This document shows positions 25,699 through 36,014 of a stretch of 64,000 nt of DNA, piece after piece. The position numbers were made by a program, and so were the translations under genes. The notes below the pieces were generated by a model. That model was not told the DNA's origin. It did no database searches and saw only the letters and a program-made list of their open reading frames with translations. Origin of the DNA: Nonlabens sp. (GTDB lineage Bacteria > Bacteroidota > Bacteroidia > Flavobacteriales > Flavobacteriaceae); assembly GCA_020630715.1 (NCBI GenBank), contig JAHDIQ010000005.1:120138-184137 (forward strand), read 5' to 3'. Each line of letters starts with the position of its first letter. Within the stretch, counting starts at the first letter, position 1.

Positions 25699-26331
25699 TT
25701 AATCTTCTTTAACAGCAGCGACGTCGTCTGTCTCTGTTGCTGGAACATCACCTTCTTCATCTTCATCCTCATCGTCAACGATTGCTGTACGAGAAGTTTT
25801 AACCATTACAACTACTACGCTATCTGGATGCATGATTTCGTATTCAGGCACTCTTAAATCACGCACATACTTCTTGTTTCCAATTTTTAATGGAGTGATA
25901 TCTACTTCAATAAAATCAGGTAAGTTAGCTGGTAAAGCTTTTACTCTTAATTTACGGTTATTACGACGTAACACACCACCATTAAGAACACCTTTAGAAG
26001 TTCCTACTGTGATTACAGGTACTTCCATAGTCACCATTTTATCATCAAATATTTGATAAAAATCTGCATGTAATAACTGCTCTTTTACAGGATGCCATTG
26101 CATATCTTGAGCGATAGCGGCAAACTGACCTTTCTCACCTAGATCGATCACAACGGTGTGCGCATCTGCGGTGTAGACTAAATTTTTAAAGGCTTTCTCT
26201 TCTGCCTCAAAATGTACTGGTGCGTCTCCTCCGTATAATACGCAAGGAACCTTTCCAGCATTACGTAAGGCTTTAGTTGACTTCTTGCCCACGCTTTCTC
26301 TTAAAGATCCATTGATCGTGATTGATTTCAT
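25699..26331 (-). CDS. rplY: 50S ribosomal protein L25 / general stress protein Ctc
   Basis: 210 residues. L25 N-terminal 5S-rRNA-binding part (about 1-95: [32 protein letters not shown]) plus the TL5/Ctc C-terminal beta domain ([42 protein letters not shown]). The chain ends with a strongly acidic tail ([10 protein letters not shown]...). Lies 27 bp downstream of prs, in the common prs-ctc pairing. Confidence 0.95.
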   Translation of the reverse strand: MKSITINGSLRESVGKKSTKALRNAGKVPCVLYGGDAPVHFEAEEKAFKNLVYTADAHTVVIDLGEKGQFAAIAQDMQWHPVKEQLLHADFYQIFDDKMVTMEVPVITVGTSKGVLNGGVLRRNNRKLRVKALPANLPDFIEVDITPLKIGNKKYVRDLRVPEYEIMHPDSVVVVMVKTSRTAIVDDEDEDEEGDVPATETDDVAAVKED

Positions 26332-26358
26332 TTACTTTATATTAATTGTTAATTGAAA

Positions 26359-27300
26359 TTACATTATAAAATTGCTACTTATGGACTCATTGTTGTGAAC
26401 ACTTTTCATAACATCTGCAAATAGTCCAGCACAGCTTAATACTCTTATTTTAGAACTTTCCTGTTTTAAAGGAATAGAATCTGTAACGATAAGCTCTTCT
26501 AACTTAGAATTCTCTATACGTTCATAGGCTTTTCCAGAAAGTATCGCGTGTGTACAAATAGCTCTCACGCTTTTTGCGCCACGTTCCATCATTACATCTG
26601 CAGCTTTAGTTAATGTTCCGGCAGTATCTACCATATCATCCACTAACACTACATGTTTACCAGTTACATCACCTATTAATTCCATGTGAGAAATCACATT
26701 TGCTTTTTGGCGTTGTTTATAACATACAACTACATCACTTTCTAGTGTTTTAGAATAGGCGTAAGCTCTTTTAGAACCGCCCATATCTGGCGATGCAATC
26801 GTAAGATCGCTTAAATTTAATTCCTTCAAATAAGGAATAAATAATGCACTAGCAAAAAGATGATCTACTGGTTTTTCAAAAAATCCTTGAATCTGATCTG
26901 CATGTAAATCCATTGTAACGATGCGTGTTGCTCCTGCAGATTCTAAAATTTTTGCAATCATTTTTGCTCCTATAGGAACGCGTGGTTTATCCTTGCGATC
27001 CTGACGTGCCCACCCAAAATAAGGGATTACCGCAGTAATATGACGTGCACTAGCACGTTTTGCGGCATCTATCATTAGTAACATTTCCATGAGGTTGTCA
27101 CTACTAGGATGCGTAGATCCTATGATGAAAATACGACGTCCACGGATAGACTCTTCAAAAGATGGCTGGAATTCACCATCGCTAAACGTAGAAAAATTCA
27201 CCTGTCCTAAAGTTGCACCATACTGCTGGGCAATAGCTTCAGCTAGGTCCATACTCTGGCGACATCCGAACAGTTTTGCGTCTTTTAACACGTTACTCAT
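26359..27300 (-). CDS. prs: Ribose-phosphate pyrophosphokinase (PRPP synthetase)
   Basis: 313 residues. Makes PRPP from ribose 5-phosphate and ATP for nucleotide, His and Trp synthesis. Motifs: FSDGEFQPSFEESIRGRRIFIIGST, YFGWARQDRKDKPRVPIGAKMIA, the DLHADQIQGFF Mg/ATP segment and the PRPP loop VVLVDDMVDTAGTLTKAAD. First gene of the prs-L25 operon, with its own -7 box. Confidence 0.97.
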   Translation of the reverse strand: MSNVLKDAKLFGCRQSMDLAEAIAQQYGATLGQVNFSTFSDGEFQPSFEESIRGRRIFIIGSTHPSSDNLMEMLLMIDAAKRASARHITAVIPYFGWARQDRKDKPRVPIGAKMIAKILESAGATRIVTMDLHADQIQGFFEKPVDHLFASALFIPYLKELNLSDLTIASPDMGGSKRAYAYSKTLESDVVVCYKQRQKANVISHMELIGDVTGKHVVLVDDMVDTAGTLTKAADVMMERGAKSVRAICTHAILSGKAYERIENSKLEELIVTDSIPLKQESSKIRVLSCAGLFADVMKSVHNNESISSNFIM

Positions 27301-27334
27301 CTTTTAAAGAATTATACTCCTGATTTTGAGCGTG

Positions 27335-27342
27335 CAAATGTA
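27335..27342 (-). promoter_or_regulatory. Bacteroidota -7 box (TACATTTG) for prs
   Basis: Exact TAnnTTTG on the minus strand, 34 bp before the prs ATG. Confidence 0.6.
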
Positions 27343-27408
27343 CAGAACTTTTTCTATGTTCCTTATAATAATCCATTTAAATACACTGTGTGACTGATAA
27401 AAAGTTGT

Positions 27409-27416
27409 TATTTTTG
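27409..27416 (+). promoter_or_regulatory. Bacteroidota -7 box (TATTTTTG) for tRNA-Leu
   Basis: Exact TAnnTTTG, 18 bp before the mature tRNA 5' end. Confidence 0.6.
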
Positions 27417-27434
27417 TGCTCACTAATAAATCAC

Positions 27435-27516
27435 GCCTCAGTGGTGGAATTGGTAGACACGTTGGATTCAAAATCCAATGCTTCACGGCGTGCCGGTTCG
27501 ATTCCGGCCTGAGGTA
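27435..27516 (+). tRNA. tRNA-Leu (anticodon CAA)
   Basis: Acceptor GCCTCAG pairs with CTGAGGT (one G-T). D-arm TGGTGGAATTGGTAGACA. Anticodon stem TTGGA/TCCAA with loop TTCAAAA, anticodon CAA. Short variable arm, T-arm CCGGTTCGATTCCGG, discriminator A. CCA is not encoded. Decodes UUG. Confidence 0.97.
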
Positions 27517-27535
27517 CAAAAGAGTAAAAGGTTCG

Positions 27536-27557
27536 ACCTGCTTGCCCGTAGGCAGGT
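27536..27557. repeat. Small hairpin acctgc...gcaggt after tRNA-Leu
   Basis: Imperfect inverted repeat between the tRNA and its terminator. It resembles the CCTGCC/GGCAGG elements scattered in Bacteroidota genomes. Role unknown. Confidence 0.4.
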
Positions 27558-27572
27558 TTCGATCTTAGATAC

Positions 27573-27603
27573 AAAACCAGAGCAGGAATGTTCTGGTTTT
27601 TTT
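27573..27603 (+). terminator. Intrinsic terminator after tRNA-Leu
   Basis: Stem AAAACCAGA/TTCTGGTTTT with a T run, 57 bp after the tRNA 3' end. Confidence 0.85.
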
Positions 27604-27659
27604 GTGCTTTTTAATTTCCAAAATTCTATTTTTGAAACATCTCTATAACTCATAATTAC

Positions 27660-28247
27660 ATGGATGATTTTTTACGTAATGTCATTTTTGGCTTTGAGCA
27701 TGTTCTCGATATCAACGCCTATGATCATATATTATTCATCACTTTACTAGCAGTACCCTTTTTATTTAAAAGTTGGAAAAAGCTATTATGGCTTGTAACC
27801 GCTTTTACGGTAGGACATACTTTGTCCTTGGTTTTAGTAGCATTTGATTTGATCACTGGTGTAAATATGAGTTGGATTGAATTTTTAATTCCTGTGACCA
27901 TTGCAGTTACGGCATTGTATAACATTTTTACCGCAGGAAATCGCCATCGTGATAACAGTCCATGGATTGCTATTGTGATCGCACTCGTTTTTGGGTTAAT
28001 TCATGGTTTTGGTTTCTCCAGTGCGTTTAAAATGTTAGCCAGTGGTGGCGAGAATAAAATCCTATTGTTGCTAGAATATGCTTTGGGAATTGAGATGGCT
28101 CAATTAGTAATTGTACTTTTAGTTCTCGTGTTTAATTTTATCTTCACGGCAGTCTTCCGTTTTGGTAGAAAAGAATGGGTACAAGTTATCTCTGGGATCG
28201 TTTTAGGAATGGTGCTTCCTATGTTAATAGAACGATGGATGTGGTAA
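27660..28247 (+). CDS. HupE/UreJ-like membrane protein
   Basis: 195 residues with six or so membrane segments. The HupE/UreJ-type pattern FGFEHVLDINAYDHILFI...LAVPFL at the start, AFTVGHTLSLVL, and LIHGFGFSSAFKMLA (His residues that may bind metal) are visible. The family includes nickel/cobalt permease-type proteins of hydrogenase and urease clusters, but neither enzyme is in the window. Metal specificity is unknown. Confidence 0.82.
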   Translation: MDDFLRNVIFGFEHVLDINAYDHILFITLLAVPFLFKSWKKLLWLVTAFTVGHTLSLVLVAFDLITGVNMSWIEFLIPVTIAVTALYNIFTAGNRHRDNSPWIAIVIALVFGLIHGFGFSSAFKMLASGGENKILLLLEYALGIEMAQLVIVLLVLVFNFIFTAVFRFGRKEWVQVISGIVLGMVLPMLIERWMW

Positions 28248-28268
28248 GTAGCGGTTATGATTTGTAAT

Positions 28269-28292
28269 ATTACGCTTTCGCGAAAGCGTAAT
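28269..28292. repeat. 24-bp perfect palindrome containing the CGCTTTCGCGAAAGCG core
   Basis: ATTA and TAAT extend the 16-mer core (28273-28288) symmetrically. Intergenic, 22 bp after the HupE-like stop. No T run follows, so terminator activity is doubtful. Confidence 0.95.
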
Positions 28293-28323
28293 CACAACAA
28301 TCCGACTCAATAAAAAAGCAACT

Positions 28324-28752
28324 TTGAATACAATTAAACAACATAAATACGACGTAGCTTACTTAAGAATGGCCAGAGAATGGGCAAAACTTTCTTATTG
28401 TGAGCGCAGGCAGGTAGGTGCATTAATCGTACGAGATCGCATGATTATAAGCGACGGATATAATGGTACACCTAGTGGTTTTGAAAATTTTTGTGAGGAC
28501 GATGAAGGTTATACAAAATGGTATGTATTACATGCCGAAGCAAATGCTATTTTAAAAGTTGCTGGTAGTACACAATCTTGTCAAAATGCGACGTTATATA
28601 TTACCATGTCTCCTTGTAAAGATTGTAGTAAATTAATTCATCAAAGTGGTGTAAAACGCGTTGTTTTTATGGAAGCTTATAAGGATGATAGTGGAGTCCA
28701 ATTCTTAAAAAAAGCAGGCGTAACTGTTGAGCAAATAGAAAATATAGATTGA
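28324..28752 (+). CDS. dCMP/cytidine deaminase family protein
   Basis: 142 residues. Zinc-dependent deaminase fold with HAEANAILK (His70, Glu72) and PCKDCSKL (Cys98, Cys101). RRQVGALIVRDRMIISDGYNGTPSGFEN is the dCMP-deaminase form, so it most likely converts dCMP to dUMP for dTMP synthesis. Starts with TTG; the next Met (residue 16) would cut into the first helix. It overlaps the next gene by 4 nt (TTGA). Confidence 0.9.
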   Translation: MNTIKQHKYDVAYLRMAREWAKLSYCERRQVGALIVRDRMIISDGYNGTPSGFENFCEDDEGYTKWYVLHAEANAILKVAGSTQSCQNATLYITMSPCKDCSKLIHQSGVKRVVFMEAYKDDSGVQFLKKAGVTVEQIENID

Positions 28753-30329
28753 AAAACGTAAGATTATATTATCCATTATTTTTAGGAATAGCGCTAGCAA
28801 TAGGAATAGTGCTGGGCAATGTGTTACAGTCTACAGATTCTGATGCTTATCTAGCGTCCAGTAGTGCAAAAAAAAGAAAGCTTAACCGTTTAATAGACCT
28901 GATAGACCAGCGATATGTAGACGAAGTTAATACGGATAGTATCGTTGATGTTACTGTAAACGGTATTTTACAAAATCTAGATCCACATTCTGTTTACATT
29001 TCTAGTGAAGAGGCAGATGCTGTGCATGATAATATGCGTGGTGATTTTACAGGTATAGGAATCCGATTTTTTATGGATAACGATACGATATCTGTATTAA
29101 GTGCTTTAGAAAACGGTCCTAGTAATAGAGCTGGAATACGCGGTGGTGATAAAATTCTATATGCAGATGGTAAACCACTTTATGGAGAAAACGCTCTAGA
29201 TTCTGACATTTTAAAAGGGAAAGAAGGTAGCACAGTTACCTTACAGGTGTTGCATCCTGGCGATACTAAACCGGTAACCGTAAAAGTAGTGCGCGGTAAT
29301 GTCCCGTTAAAAAGTGTGGATGCTAGTTATATGCTTACCAATGATATAGGATATATAAGAGTAAATCGTTTTGCAGAAAGTACCGCAACAGAATTTGACA
29401 ATGCGATCGATATGTTGCTAGATAAAGGTGCGCAAGAATTAGTGCTAGATTTAAGAGATAATCCAGGTGGTGTTTTAAATGCGGCGATTGATATTTCAGA
29501 TGAGTTTTTAAAGGACGATCAGTTGATTCTGTTTCAAAAAGATCGCGATGGTGAACGCAAAGATTCCTATGCTACTAGTAAAGGTGATTTTGAAAATAAA
29601 CCAGTCTATATATTAATAAATGAAAATAGCGCTAGCGCTAGTGAAGTGGTAGCAGGTGCATTGCAGGATAATGATACAGGTACGATTATAGGAAGACGTA
29701 GTTTTGGTAAAGGTCTAGTACAACAAGAAATCAATCTAGGTGATGGAAGCGCAGTGCGATTAACCGTTTCTAGATATTACACACCTACTGGTCGCAGTAT
29801 ACAGCGACCTTATGAAAAAGGGAATGACGATTATTATAAAGAATACATAGAACGCTATCATTCGGGCGAATTAGAAAATGAATCTAATATTAAGGTAAAC
29901 GATTCCTTACGCAAGGTAACACCAGCTGGTAAGGTAGTTTACGGTGGTGGTGGTATTATTCCTGATGTTTTTGTGCCAGCACCAGATGGTTATATTTCGC
30001 AATCACTGGATTATTTTGCTCGCGCTGGATTTGCAGATCGTTTTGCAAATCGATACCTACAAAATGAAGGAACTAGGTTATTGAATATGAGTGAAGAGGA
30101 ATTTGTTGAGGAATATTCTGTTTCAGAATTGCTCATGGAAGATTTCATACAGTACACGCAATCTTATAATACAAGCATCAGTCTTCCTGGATATCGCGAT
30201 GAAGTAGCACTGGTTATTAAATCAGCACTGGCAGAACAACTCTTTGGTACAGAGTTGAAAGTAAAATTACTCAATGAGCAGGATGAGATGATCCAGAAAG
30301 TGATGGAGCTTAGTAACACTAATAACTAG
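28749..30329 (+). CDS. C-terminal processing peptidase (S41 family, CtpA-like)
   Basis: 526 residues. N-terminal membrane anchor (LYYPLFLGIALAIGIVLGNVL), S41 N-terminal helical region, PDZ domain (about 90-175: GIGIRFFMDNDTISVLSALENGPSNRAGIRGGDKIL), catalytic core with NENSASASEVVAGALQD (Ser) and GRRSFGKGLVQQ (Lys). A periplasmic serine protease acting on C-terminal tails. Starts with TTG overlapping the upstream TGA stop. Confidence 0.93.
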   Translation: MKNVRLYYPLFLGIALAIGIVLGNVLQSTDSDAYLASSSAKKRKLNRLIDLIDQRYVDEVNTDSIVDVTVNGILQNLDPHSVYISSEEADAVHDNMRGDFTGIGIRFFMDNDTISVLSALENGPSNRAGIRGGDKILYADGKPLYGENALDSDILKGKEGSTVTLQVLHPGDTKPVTVKVVRGNVPLKSVDASYMLTNDIGYIRVNRFAESTATEFDNAIDMLLDKGAQELVLDLRDNPGGVLNAAIDISDEFLKDDQLILFQKDRDGERKDSYATSKGDFENKPVYILINENSASASEVVAGALQDNDTGTIIGRRSFGKGLVQQEINLGDGSAVRLTVSRYYTPTGRSIQRPYEKGNDDYYKEYIERYHSGELENESNIKVNDSLRKVTPAGKVVYGGGGIIPDVFVPAPDGYISQSLDYFARAGFADRFANRYLQNEGTRLLNMSEEEFVEEYSVSELLMEDFIQYTQSYNTSISLPGYRDEVALVIKSALAEQLFGTELKVKLLNEQDEMIQKVMELSNTNN

Positions 30330-30526
30330 TTCTCGTTATACTTATCTTTAATCCTATAAGATACTTGTAGTATAGCAAGCAATACCAGTACACATAAAGA
30401 TCCTATGACACTGATCAGTGCGATCTGGCTATCACCAGTAAAGATGTTATTAAAATCCAATTTAGTAGCATTAAAAATAATACTCACTACGGCTAGCGCC
30501 ATTAATACGTAGACTACAATTTTCAT
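30326..30526 (-). CDS. Small two-segment membrane protein
   Basis: 66 residues from the ATG at 30526, which directly follows the MarC stop. The longer frame (to 30556) overlaps marC and adds 10 unsupported residues. Two hydrophobic helices (IVVYVLMALAVVSIIFNA and ALISVIGSLCVLVLLAILQV) with a basic C-terminal tail. No family recognised. Probably cotranscribed with the MarC gene. Confidence 0.65.
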   Translation of the reverse strand: MKIVVYVLMALAVVSIIFNATKLDFNNIFTGDSQIALISVIGSLCVLVLLAILQVSYRIKDKYNEN

Positions 30527-30527
30527 A

Positions 30528-31112
30528 TTAAAATAATTCTTTAATGTTAGTCGCAAAAAGTTTCACAGCTATCGCAAGCAATATAACACCAAAAATTTTG
30601 CGGATCACATTGATACCTTGTTTACCTATCAGACTCTCAATACGTCCAGAATTTTTAAGAACTAAATAGACGAATAGTATATTCACTATAATAGCGATAA
30701 TAATATTTACAGCGGCATATTCTGCGCGCAGTGATAATACAGATGTTAAGGTTCCTGCACCAGCAATTAATGGAAAAGCAATAGGGATAATTGCTGCTGT
30801 TTCAGGCGCTTCGTCCTTATAGAGTTGGACACCTAAGATCATTTCTAAGGCGATAAAAAAGATAATGAACGCACCAGCAACCGCAAATGAGTTCACATCT
30901 ATCCCTATTAGGTTAAGCATACGCTCACCTACAAACATGAAAACAATCATTAAAATACCTGCAACAATGCTGGCCTTTTCACTTTGTACATGTCCTACTT
31001 TACTTCTTAAATCTATGATAATAGGAACACTACCTATAATATCTATTACCGCAAATAATATCATTGCTGCGGTAAAAGTCTCTTTAAAGTTGAAGGCTGT
31101 AAAAAACTCCAT
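30528..31112 (-). CDS. MarC family membrane protein
   Basis: 194 residues from the ATG at 31112; the frame open to 31148 adds a charged stretch that does not fit. Six hydrophobic segments; MarC family (UPF0056) pattern FTAAMILFAVIDIIGSVPIIIDLRSK at the start and EMILGVQLYKDEAPETAAIIPIAFPLIAGAGTLT in the middle. Once linked to multiple antibiotic resistance by name only; the transport substrate is unknown. Confidence 0.88.
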   Translation of the reverse strand: MEFFTAFNFKETFTAAMILFAVIDIIGSVPIIIDLRSKVGHVQSEKASIVAGILMIVFMFVGERMLNLIGIDVNSFAVAGAFIIFFIALEMILGVQLYKDEAPETAAIIPIAFPLIAGAGTLTSVLSLRAEYAAVNIIIAIIVNILFVYLVLKNSGRIESLIGKQGINVIRKIFGVILLAIAVKLFATNIKELF

Positions 31113-31222
31113 AATTTTATTCTTTAAGCGCTGAATTTCAGCGCGCAAAAGTACTTCTATTTTACAGTTGCACCATTCTTTTTCAAGGTTAAATAATCAT
31201 TAATGTTATATTATTTCAAATG

Positions 31223-31230
31223 TATATTTG
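31223..31230 (+). promoter_or_regulatory. Bacteroidota -7 box (TATATTTG)
   Basis: Exact TAnnTTTG, 17 bp before the DUF3109 ATG. Confidence 0.6.
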
Positions 31231-31247
31231 TGCCACAAGATTAGAAT

Positions 31248-31817
31248 ATGTTTCAGCTAGGGAAGACCATCGTTTCAGATGATATTATTGAGAAAGACTT
31301 TGTATGTAACTTAAGTGCTTGCAAGGGAATTTGTTGTGTAGAAGGAGAAGCTGGTGCACCGCTAGAACAAGCAGAATTAGATATTCTAGATGAAGAGTAT
31401 GAGAATATTAAACCCTATTTACGTCCAGAAGGAATTGCTACAATAGAGCAACAAGGCACATGGATAGAGCGTGAAAATGGCGAGTTAGAAACGCCACTTT
31501 TAAACGGTAAAGAATGTGCTTATACCACTTTTAAAGAGGACGGCACCGCATCCTGTGGTATTGAAGCGGCTTATCGCGATGGCGCGACGGACTTTTATAA
31601 ACCTATTTCCTGTCACTTATATCCTGTGCGTATTCAAGAATACACAGATTTTAAAGCGGTAAACTATCATAAATGGAGTATTTGTGACGACGCGTGTAGT
31701 TTAGGAGCAACATTACAGGTGCCAGTTTATAAATTTGTGAAAGATGCTTTGATCAGAAAATTTGGTCCATCATGGTATGAAGAGTTAGAAGAAATTGCAC
31801 AGGATTATTCTTCTTAA
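31248..31817 (+). CDS. DUF3109 family cysteine-rich protein
   Basis: 189 residues. Contains CNLSACKGICCVEGEAGAPL near the N-terminus and further conserved Cys (KECAY, SCGIEAA, ISCHLYPVR, ICDDACSLG), a pattern like YkgJ/Fe-S or zinc-chelating proteins. Cytoplasmic, conserved in Bacteroidota, function unknown. Monocistronic. Confidence 0.85.
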   Translation: MFQLGKTIVSDDIIEKDFVCNLSACKGICCVEGEAGAPLEQAELDILDEEYENIKPYLRPEGIATIEQQGTWIERENGELETPLLNGKECAYTTFKEDGTASCGIEAAYRDGATDFYKPISCHLYPVRIQEYTDFKAVNYHKWSICDDACSLGATLQVPVYKFVKDALIRKFGPSWYEELEEIAQDYSS

Positions 31818-32191
31818 AAGTTAAATCTGCGTTTTTAAAACAGTTTTTTTTGAATTTCGCTTTTGCGAAAGCGTGGATAACTTTATCCTTTTTACTTCCT
31901 AAATCAACCTGTTTTCTATCGTAAAATATCGGCTCGCTAGTGATAAAATCTATGGTTGTTCTAGCTATTTGCTATGAAATGCATAATAAATTCGACGAAA
32001 AAATAAAATACTGATAATAAGTGTTTTAACCTATGTGTTTTTATATATTTTAAGAAATAATATTAATACGATTGATGTTGAAAACTTGTTTAAAAGCAAA
32101 ATGTTAAAGCCTAAGTTTCCACTTAATCATTATTGATATTTGTTAGTCCCGAGTAAGACCAAAATAAACAACTTTTTAAACAGCGGACATC
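31818..32191. other. 374-bp gene-free stretch upstream of nrdB
   Basis: A/T-rich. It holds a near-perfect palindrome (31858-31873) and, I assume, the nrdBA promoter. A gatatttg sequence near 32136 resembles a -7 box but lacks the correct spacing. I see no convincing NrdR boxes or structured RNA. Confidence 0.5.
31858..31873. repeat. Palindrome variant CGCTTTTGCGAAAGCG
   Basis: One mismatch (C to T) from the dispersed 16-mer. Intergenic, 41 bp after the DUF3109 stop. The same variant occurs at 49016. Confidence 0.85.
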
Positions 32192-33184
32192 ATGCAGGCG
32201 ACAACAGAACCTATTTTACAAGAAAACCCAAACAGATTTGTAATCTTCCCGATACAACATCACGATTTATGGGAATGGTATAAAAAACAACAAGCCTGTA
32301 TCTGGACTGCCGAGGAAATTGATCTACATCAAGATCTCACAGACTGGGAAGCAAGTTTAAATTCTGATGAGCGTTATTTCATTAAACATATCCTTGCGTT
32401 TTTTGCAGCTAGTGATGGAATCGTAAATGAAAACCTTGCAGAAAACTTTGTAAATGAAGTTCAATATTCTGAAGCTAAATTTTTCTATGGTTTTCAGATC
32501 ATGATGGAGAATATTCATTCTGAGACTTATTCTTTATTGATCGATACCTATGTAAAAGATGATAAAGAAAAAGACAAGTTGTTTAAAGCTATTGAGAACT
32601 TTCCTGCGATTAAGAAAAAAGCAGACTGGGCTCTTAAATGGGTAGACAGTCCATCATTTGCAGAGCGTCTTATTGCTTTTGCAGCTGTAGAAGGAATTTT
32701 CTTCTCAGGTGCATTTTGTTCTATATTTTGGTTAAAGAAGCGTGGATTAATGCCAGGACTTACTTTCTCTAATGAGTTAATTTCTCGTGATGAAGGAATG
32801 CACTGCGACTTTGCAGTTCACCTGCATAATAAACACTTAATTAATAAAGTGCCTAAAGATCGTATTAAGGAAATCATTGTTGATGCCTTAAACATAGAAA
32901 GAGAATTTATTACAGAATCTCTTCCTGCTAGTTTGATCGGGATGAATGCTAAGTTAATGACTCAATATCTAGAGTTTGTAACAGATCGCCTGTTAGATGA
33001 ATTAGAATGTGAGAAAGTTTATAACGTTTCTAATCCATTTGACTTTATGGATATGATTAACCTGCAAGGAAAAACAAACTTCTTTGAAAAAAGAGTAGGT
33101 GAGTACCAGAAAGCTGGTGTTATGAATAGTACTAAAGACGATAAGAGCGAGATTGATTCGTTCTCACTAGACGCAGATTTCTAG
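32192..33184 (+). CDS. nrdB: Ribonucleoside-diphosphate reductase, beta subunit (class I)
   Basis: 330 residues. Di-iron ferritin-like fold holding the tyrosyl radical. Metal-ligand helices: [29 protein letters not shown], the [15 protein letters not shown] helix with radical Tyr and Glu/His ligands, [14 protein letters not shown] and [14 protein letters not shown]. Starts [16 protein letters not shown]. It lies 143 bp upstream of nrdA. Confidence 0.97.
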   Translation: MQATTEPILQENPNRFVIFPIQHHDLWEWYKKQQACIWTAEEIDLHQDLTDWEASLNSDERYFIKHILAFFAASDGIVNENLAENFVNEVQYSEAKFFYGFQIMMENIHSETYSLLIDTYVKDDKEKDKLFKAIENFPAIKKKADWALKWVDSPSFAERLIAFAAVEGIFFSGAFCSIFWLKKRGLMPGLTFSNELISRDEGMHCDFAVHLHNKHLINKVPKDRIKEIIVDALNIEREFITESLPASLIGMNAKLMTQYLEFVTDRLLDELECEKVYNVSNPFDFMDMINLQGKTNFFEKRVGEYQKAGVMNSTKDDKSEIDSFSLDADF

Positions 33185-33327
33185 AAACTAAATCGCAATA
33201 TTACTCTTTTTAAAAGAGTTGCATCTAAATAATAACCGTGTGACTGCGCTCATAGTTACACAAATAATAACCCTATAATTTAGGATAGGTTAGAAGCCCT
33301 ATTCTTTATTTTAAAACCAAAAGACAA

Positions 33328-35814
33328 ATGTTTGTAGTAAAAAGAGATGGTCATAAAGAGCCTGTCATGTTTGACAAAATCACGGCTCGTGTACGCAAGT
33401 TATGTTATGGATTAAGTAATCACGTAGATCCCGTAAAAGTTGCCATGCGTGTTATTGATGGTTTATACGATGGTGTAACTACCAGTGAATTAGATAATCT
33501 AGCAGCAGAAACTGCGGCGACCATGACCACAGCACATCCAGATTATGCTAAACTAGCAGCACGTATCTCTGTTTCTAACTTACATAAGAATACAAAGAAG
33601 ACCTTTTCTGAAGTGGTAGATGATTTATATAATTATGTAAATCCACGTAATGGTAAGAAAGCACCTATGATAAGTGATGAGGTGTATCAAATCATTCAGG
33701 AGAATAAAGATCGTTTAGATTCTACTATTATTTATAATAGAGATTTTAGCTACGATTATTTTGGGTTTAAAACATTAGAGCGCAGTTATTTATTAAAAAT
33801 AGACGGACAGATTGCAGAGCGTCCGCAACATATGTTAATGCGAGTATCCGTAGGAATTCATCCTAACGATTTAGATAGTGCTATTGAGACGTATAATTTG
33901 ATGTCTAAAAAGTACTTCACACACGCAACACCTACATTATTTAATGCAGGAACACCTAAGCCACAAATGTCTTCTTGCTTCCTTCTTACCATGAAGGATG
34001 ATAGTATTGATGGTATTTATGATACCTTAAAACAAACAGCAAAAATTTCACAAAGTGCAGGTGGAATAGGATTATCTATACATAATATTAGAGCTCGTGG
34101 TTCTTATATAGGTGGAACTAATGGTACCTCAAATGGTATCGTGCCTATGCTAAGAGTTTATAATGATACAGCACGTTATGTAGATCAAGGTGGAGGAAAA
34201 CGTAAAGGATCATTTGCAATTTACATGGAACCATGGCATGCAGATATTTTTGATTTTCTAGATCTTAAAAAGAATCATGGTGCAGAGGAAATGCGAGCAC
34301 GTGATTTATTCTATGCCATGTGGATTTCTGATTTATTCATGAAGCGTGTAGAAGAGAATGGACCATGGACTTTAATGTGTCCTAATGAATGTCCTAATCT
34401 ATATGATGTACACGGTGAAGAATTTGAAGCACTTTATACTAAGTATGAAGAAGAAGGTCGTGGACGTAAAACCATTCAAGCTCGTGAGCTATGGGAGAAA
34501 ATTCTAGAATCTCAAATCGAGACTGGAACGCCGTACATGCTTTATAAAGATGCTGCAAACCGTAAGTCTAATCAAAAGAATTTAGGAACGATACGTTCCT
34601 CTAACCTATGTACAGAGATTCTTGAGTACACTTCGCCAGATGAAGTTGCTGTATGTAATCTAGCGTCTATAGCACTTCCTATGTTTGTTAAAGACGGTGC
34701 TTTTGATCATAAAGCTTTGTACAAAGTAACTAAAAGAGTTACCCGTAATTTAGATCAAGTAATTGATAGAAATTACTATCCAGTAAAAGAAGCAGAAAAC
34801 TCTAACATGCGTCACCGTCCAGTAGGATTAGGAATTCAAGGTCTGGCAGATGCATTTATTATGTTAAGAATGCCATTTACAAGTGATGAAGCTAAGGCAC
34901 TTAACCAAGAAATTTTTGAGACACTTTACTTTGCAGCTTGTGAAGCATCTATGGAAATGGCTCAGGAAAAAGGAGCTTACAGTACCTTCAAAGGATCACC
35001 TATGTCACAAGGAGAGTTCCAGTTTAACATGTGGAATATTCAGGATGATGAATTGAGCGGTCGCTGGGATTGGGCAAGTCTTAGAAAAAAAATCGTAGAA
35101 CATGGAGTACGCAATTCATTACTAGTTGCTCCTATGCCTACCGCTAGTACATCGCAAATACTTGGGAATAACGAGGCGTTTGAACCATACACATCTAATA
35201 TCTACACACGTAGAACACTTTCTGGTGAGTTCATTGTGGTAAATAAACACCTGTTAAAAGACTTAGTAGATTTAGGTTTATGGGATGATAGTTTGAAGAA
35301 TGCTATTATGAGAAATAATGGTTCTATTCAAGCCATAGATGGAATTCCAGAGGATTTAAAGGAGCTTTATAAAACAGTTTGGGAAATGAAGATGAAAGAC
35401 ATTATAGATATGTCACGCCATAGAGGTTACTTCATTGACCAGTCACAATCCTTGAATTTATTTATGGAGAATGTAACTACTGGTAAGCTTACTTCTATGC
35501 ACTTTTACGCATGGAAGAGTGGTCTTAAAACTGGAATGTACTACCTAAGAACAAAGGCAGCCGTAGATGCTATTAAATTTACGGTGACTAAGGAAGCAAA
35601 GAAAGCTCCAGCACCACAACCAGCTATTGCGCCAGTACAAGTAGAAGATCATAGTACAGCAGCAGCTAATGTGATGAATGCGACACCAGATGTAGTTAAT
35701 ACTAAAGTTATTACAGAAAGTGAAGAAATGAGCGCAGAGGAATACCGTCAGATCTTACAACGCGCAAAAGACGCCGCAAGTAATGGAGACGATTGTGAAA
35801 TGTGCGGCTCATAA
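33328..35814 (+). CDS. nrdA: Ribonucleoside-diphosphate reductase, alpha subunit (class I)
   Basis: 828 residues. N-terminal ATP-cone allosteric domain (about 1-90: [26 protein letters not shown]). Active-site and substrate segments [42 protein letters not shown] and [19 protein letters not shown]-terminal redox pair Cys823 and Cys826 (CEMCGS), which passes electrons to the active site. Order is nrdB then nrdA. A Pro/Ala-rich linker precedes the tail. Confidence 0.97.
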   Translation: MFVVKRDGHKEPVMFDKITARVRKLCYGLSNHVDPVKVAMRVIDGLYDGVTTSELDNLAAETAATMTTAHPDYAKLAARISVSNLHKNTKKTFSEVVDDLYNYVNPRNGKKAPMISDEVYQIIQENKDRLDSTIIYNRDFSYDYFGFKTLERSYLLKIDGQIAERPQHMLMRVSVGIHPNDLDSAIETYNLMSKKYFTHATPTLFNAGTPKPQMSSCFLLTMKDDSIDGIYDTLKQTAKISQSAGGIGLSIHNIRARGSYIGGTNGTSNGIVPMLRVYNDTARYVDQGGGKRKGSFAIYMEPWHADIFDFLDLKKNHGAEEMRARDLFYAMWISDLFMKRVEENGPWTLMCPNECPNLYDVHGEEFEALYTKYEEEGRGRKTIQARELWEKILESQIETGTPYMLYKDAANRKSNQKNLGTIRSSNLCTEILEYTSPDEVAVCNLASIALPMFVKDGAFDHKALYKVTKRVTRNLDQVIDRNYYPVKEAENSNMRHRPVGLGIQGLADAFIMLRMPFTSDEAKALNQEIFETLYFAACEASMEMAQEKGAYSTFKGSPMSQGEFQFNMWNIQDDELSGRWDWASLRKKIVEHGVRNSLLVAPMPTASTSQILGNNEAFEPYTSNIYTRRTLSGEFIVVNKHLLKDLVDLGLWDDSLKNAIMRNNGSIQAIDGIPEDLKELYKTVWEMKMKDIIDMSRHRGYFIDQSQSLNLFMENVTTGKLTSMHFYAWKSGLKTGMYYLRTKAAVDAIKFTVTKEAKKAPAPQPAIAPVQVEDHSTAAANVMNATPDVVNTKVITESEEMSAEEYRQILQRAKDAASNGDDCEMCGS

Positions 35815-35835
35815 GTAGTTGCTTTTACTTAATTG

Positions 35836-35870
35836 AAAACGGCTTTATCAAATCGATAAAGCCGTTTTTT
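35836..35870 (+). terminator. Intrinsic terminator of nrdBA
   Basis: Stem AAAACGGCTTTATC/GATAAAGCCGTTTT followed by T residues, 22 bp after the nrdA stop. Confidence 0.9.
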
Positions 35871-35893
35871 ATACACCCAGAATTAGTGTATGC

Positions 35894-35909
35894 CGCTTTC
35901 GCGAAAGCG
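35894..35909. repeat. CGCTTTCGCGAAAGCG palindrome, perfect, intergenic
   Basis: Perfect 16-mer between the nrdA and pckA terminators. Confidence 0.95.
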
Positions 35910-35953
35910 AACTAACAACAAGCCATTTTACTTAGAATTAAAATTCATAACAT

Positions 35954-35992
35954 AAAAAAGCTCTGAATTCTGATGATCAGATTTCAGAGCTT
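35954..35992 (-). terminator. Intrinsic terminator of pckA
   Basis: Stem AAGCTCTGAA.../...TTCAGAGCTT, followed on the minus strand by TTTTTT, 22 bp after the pckA stop. Confidence 0.85.
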
Positions 35993-36014
35993 AGTCATTT
36001 CCAGAAACCATTAA

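Noticed and set aside
27304-27519. 71-residue minus-strand frame over tRNA-Leu
   Set aside because: It is the antisense of the tRNA and of the prs promoter region; no protein-like features.
31818-32191. NrdR boxes upstream of nrdB
   Set aside because: I looked for paired acacwatatwtgtgt-like sites and saw none convincing.
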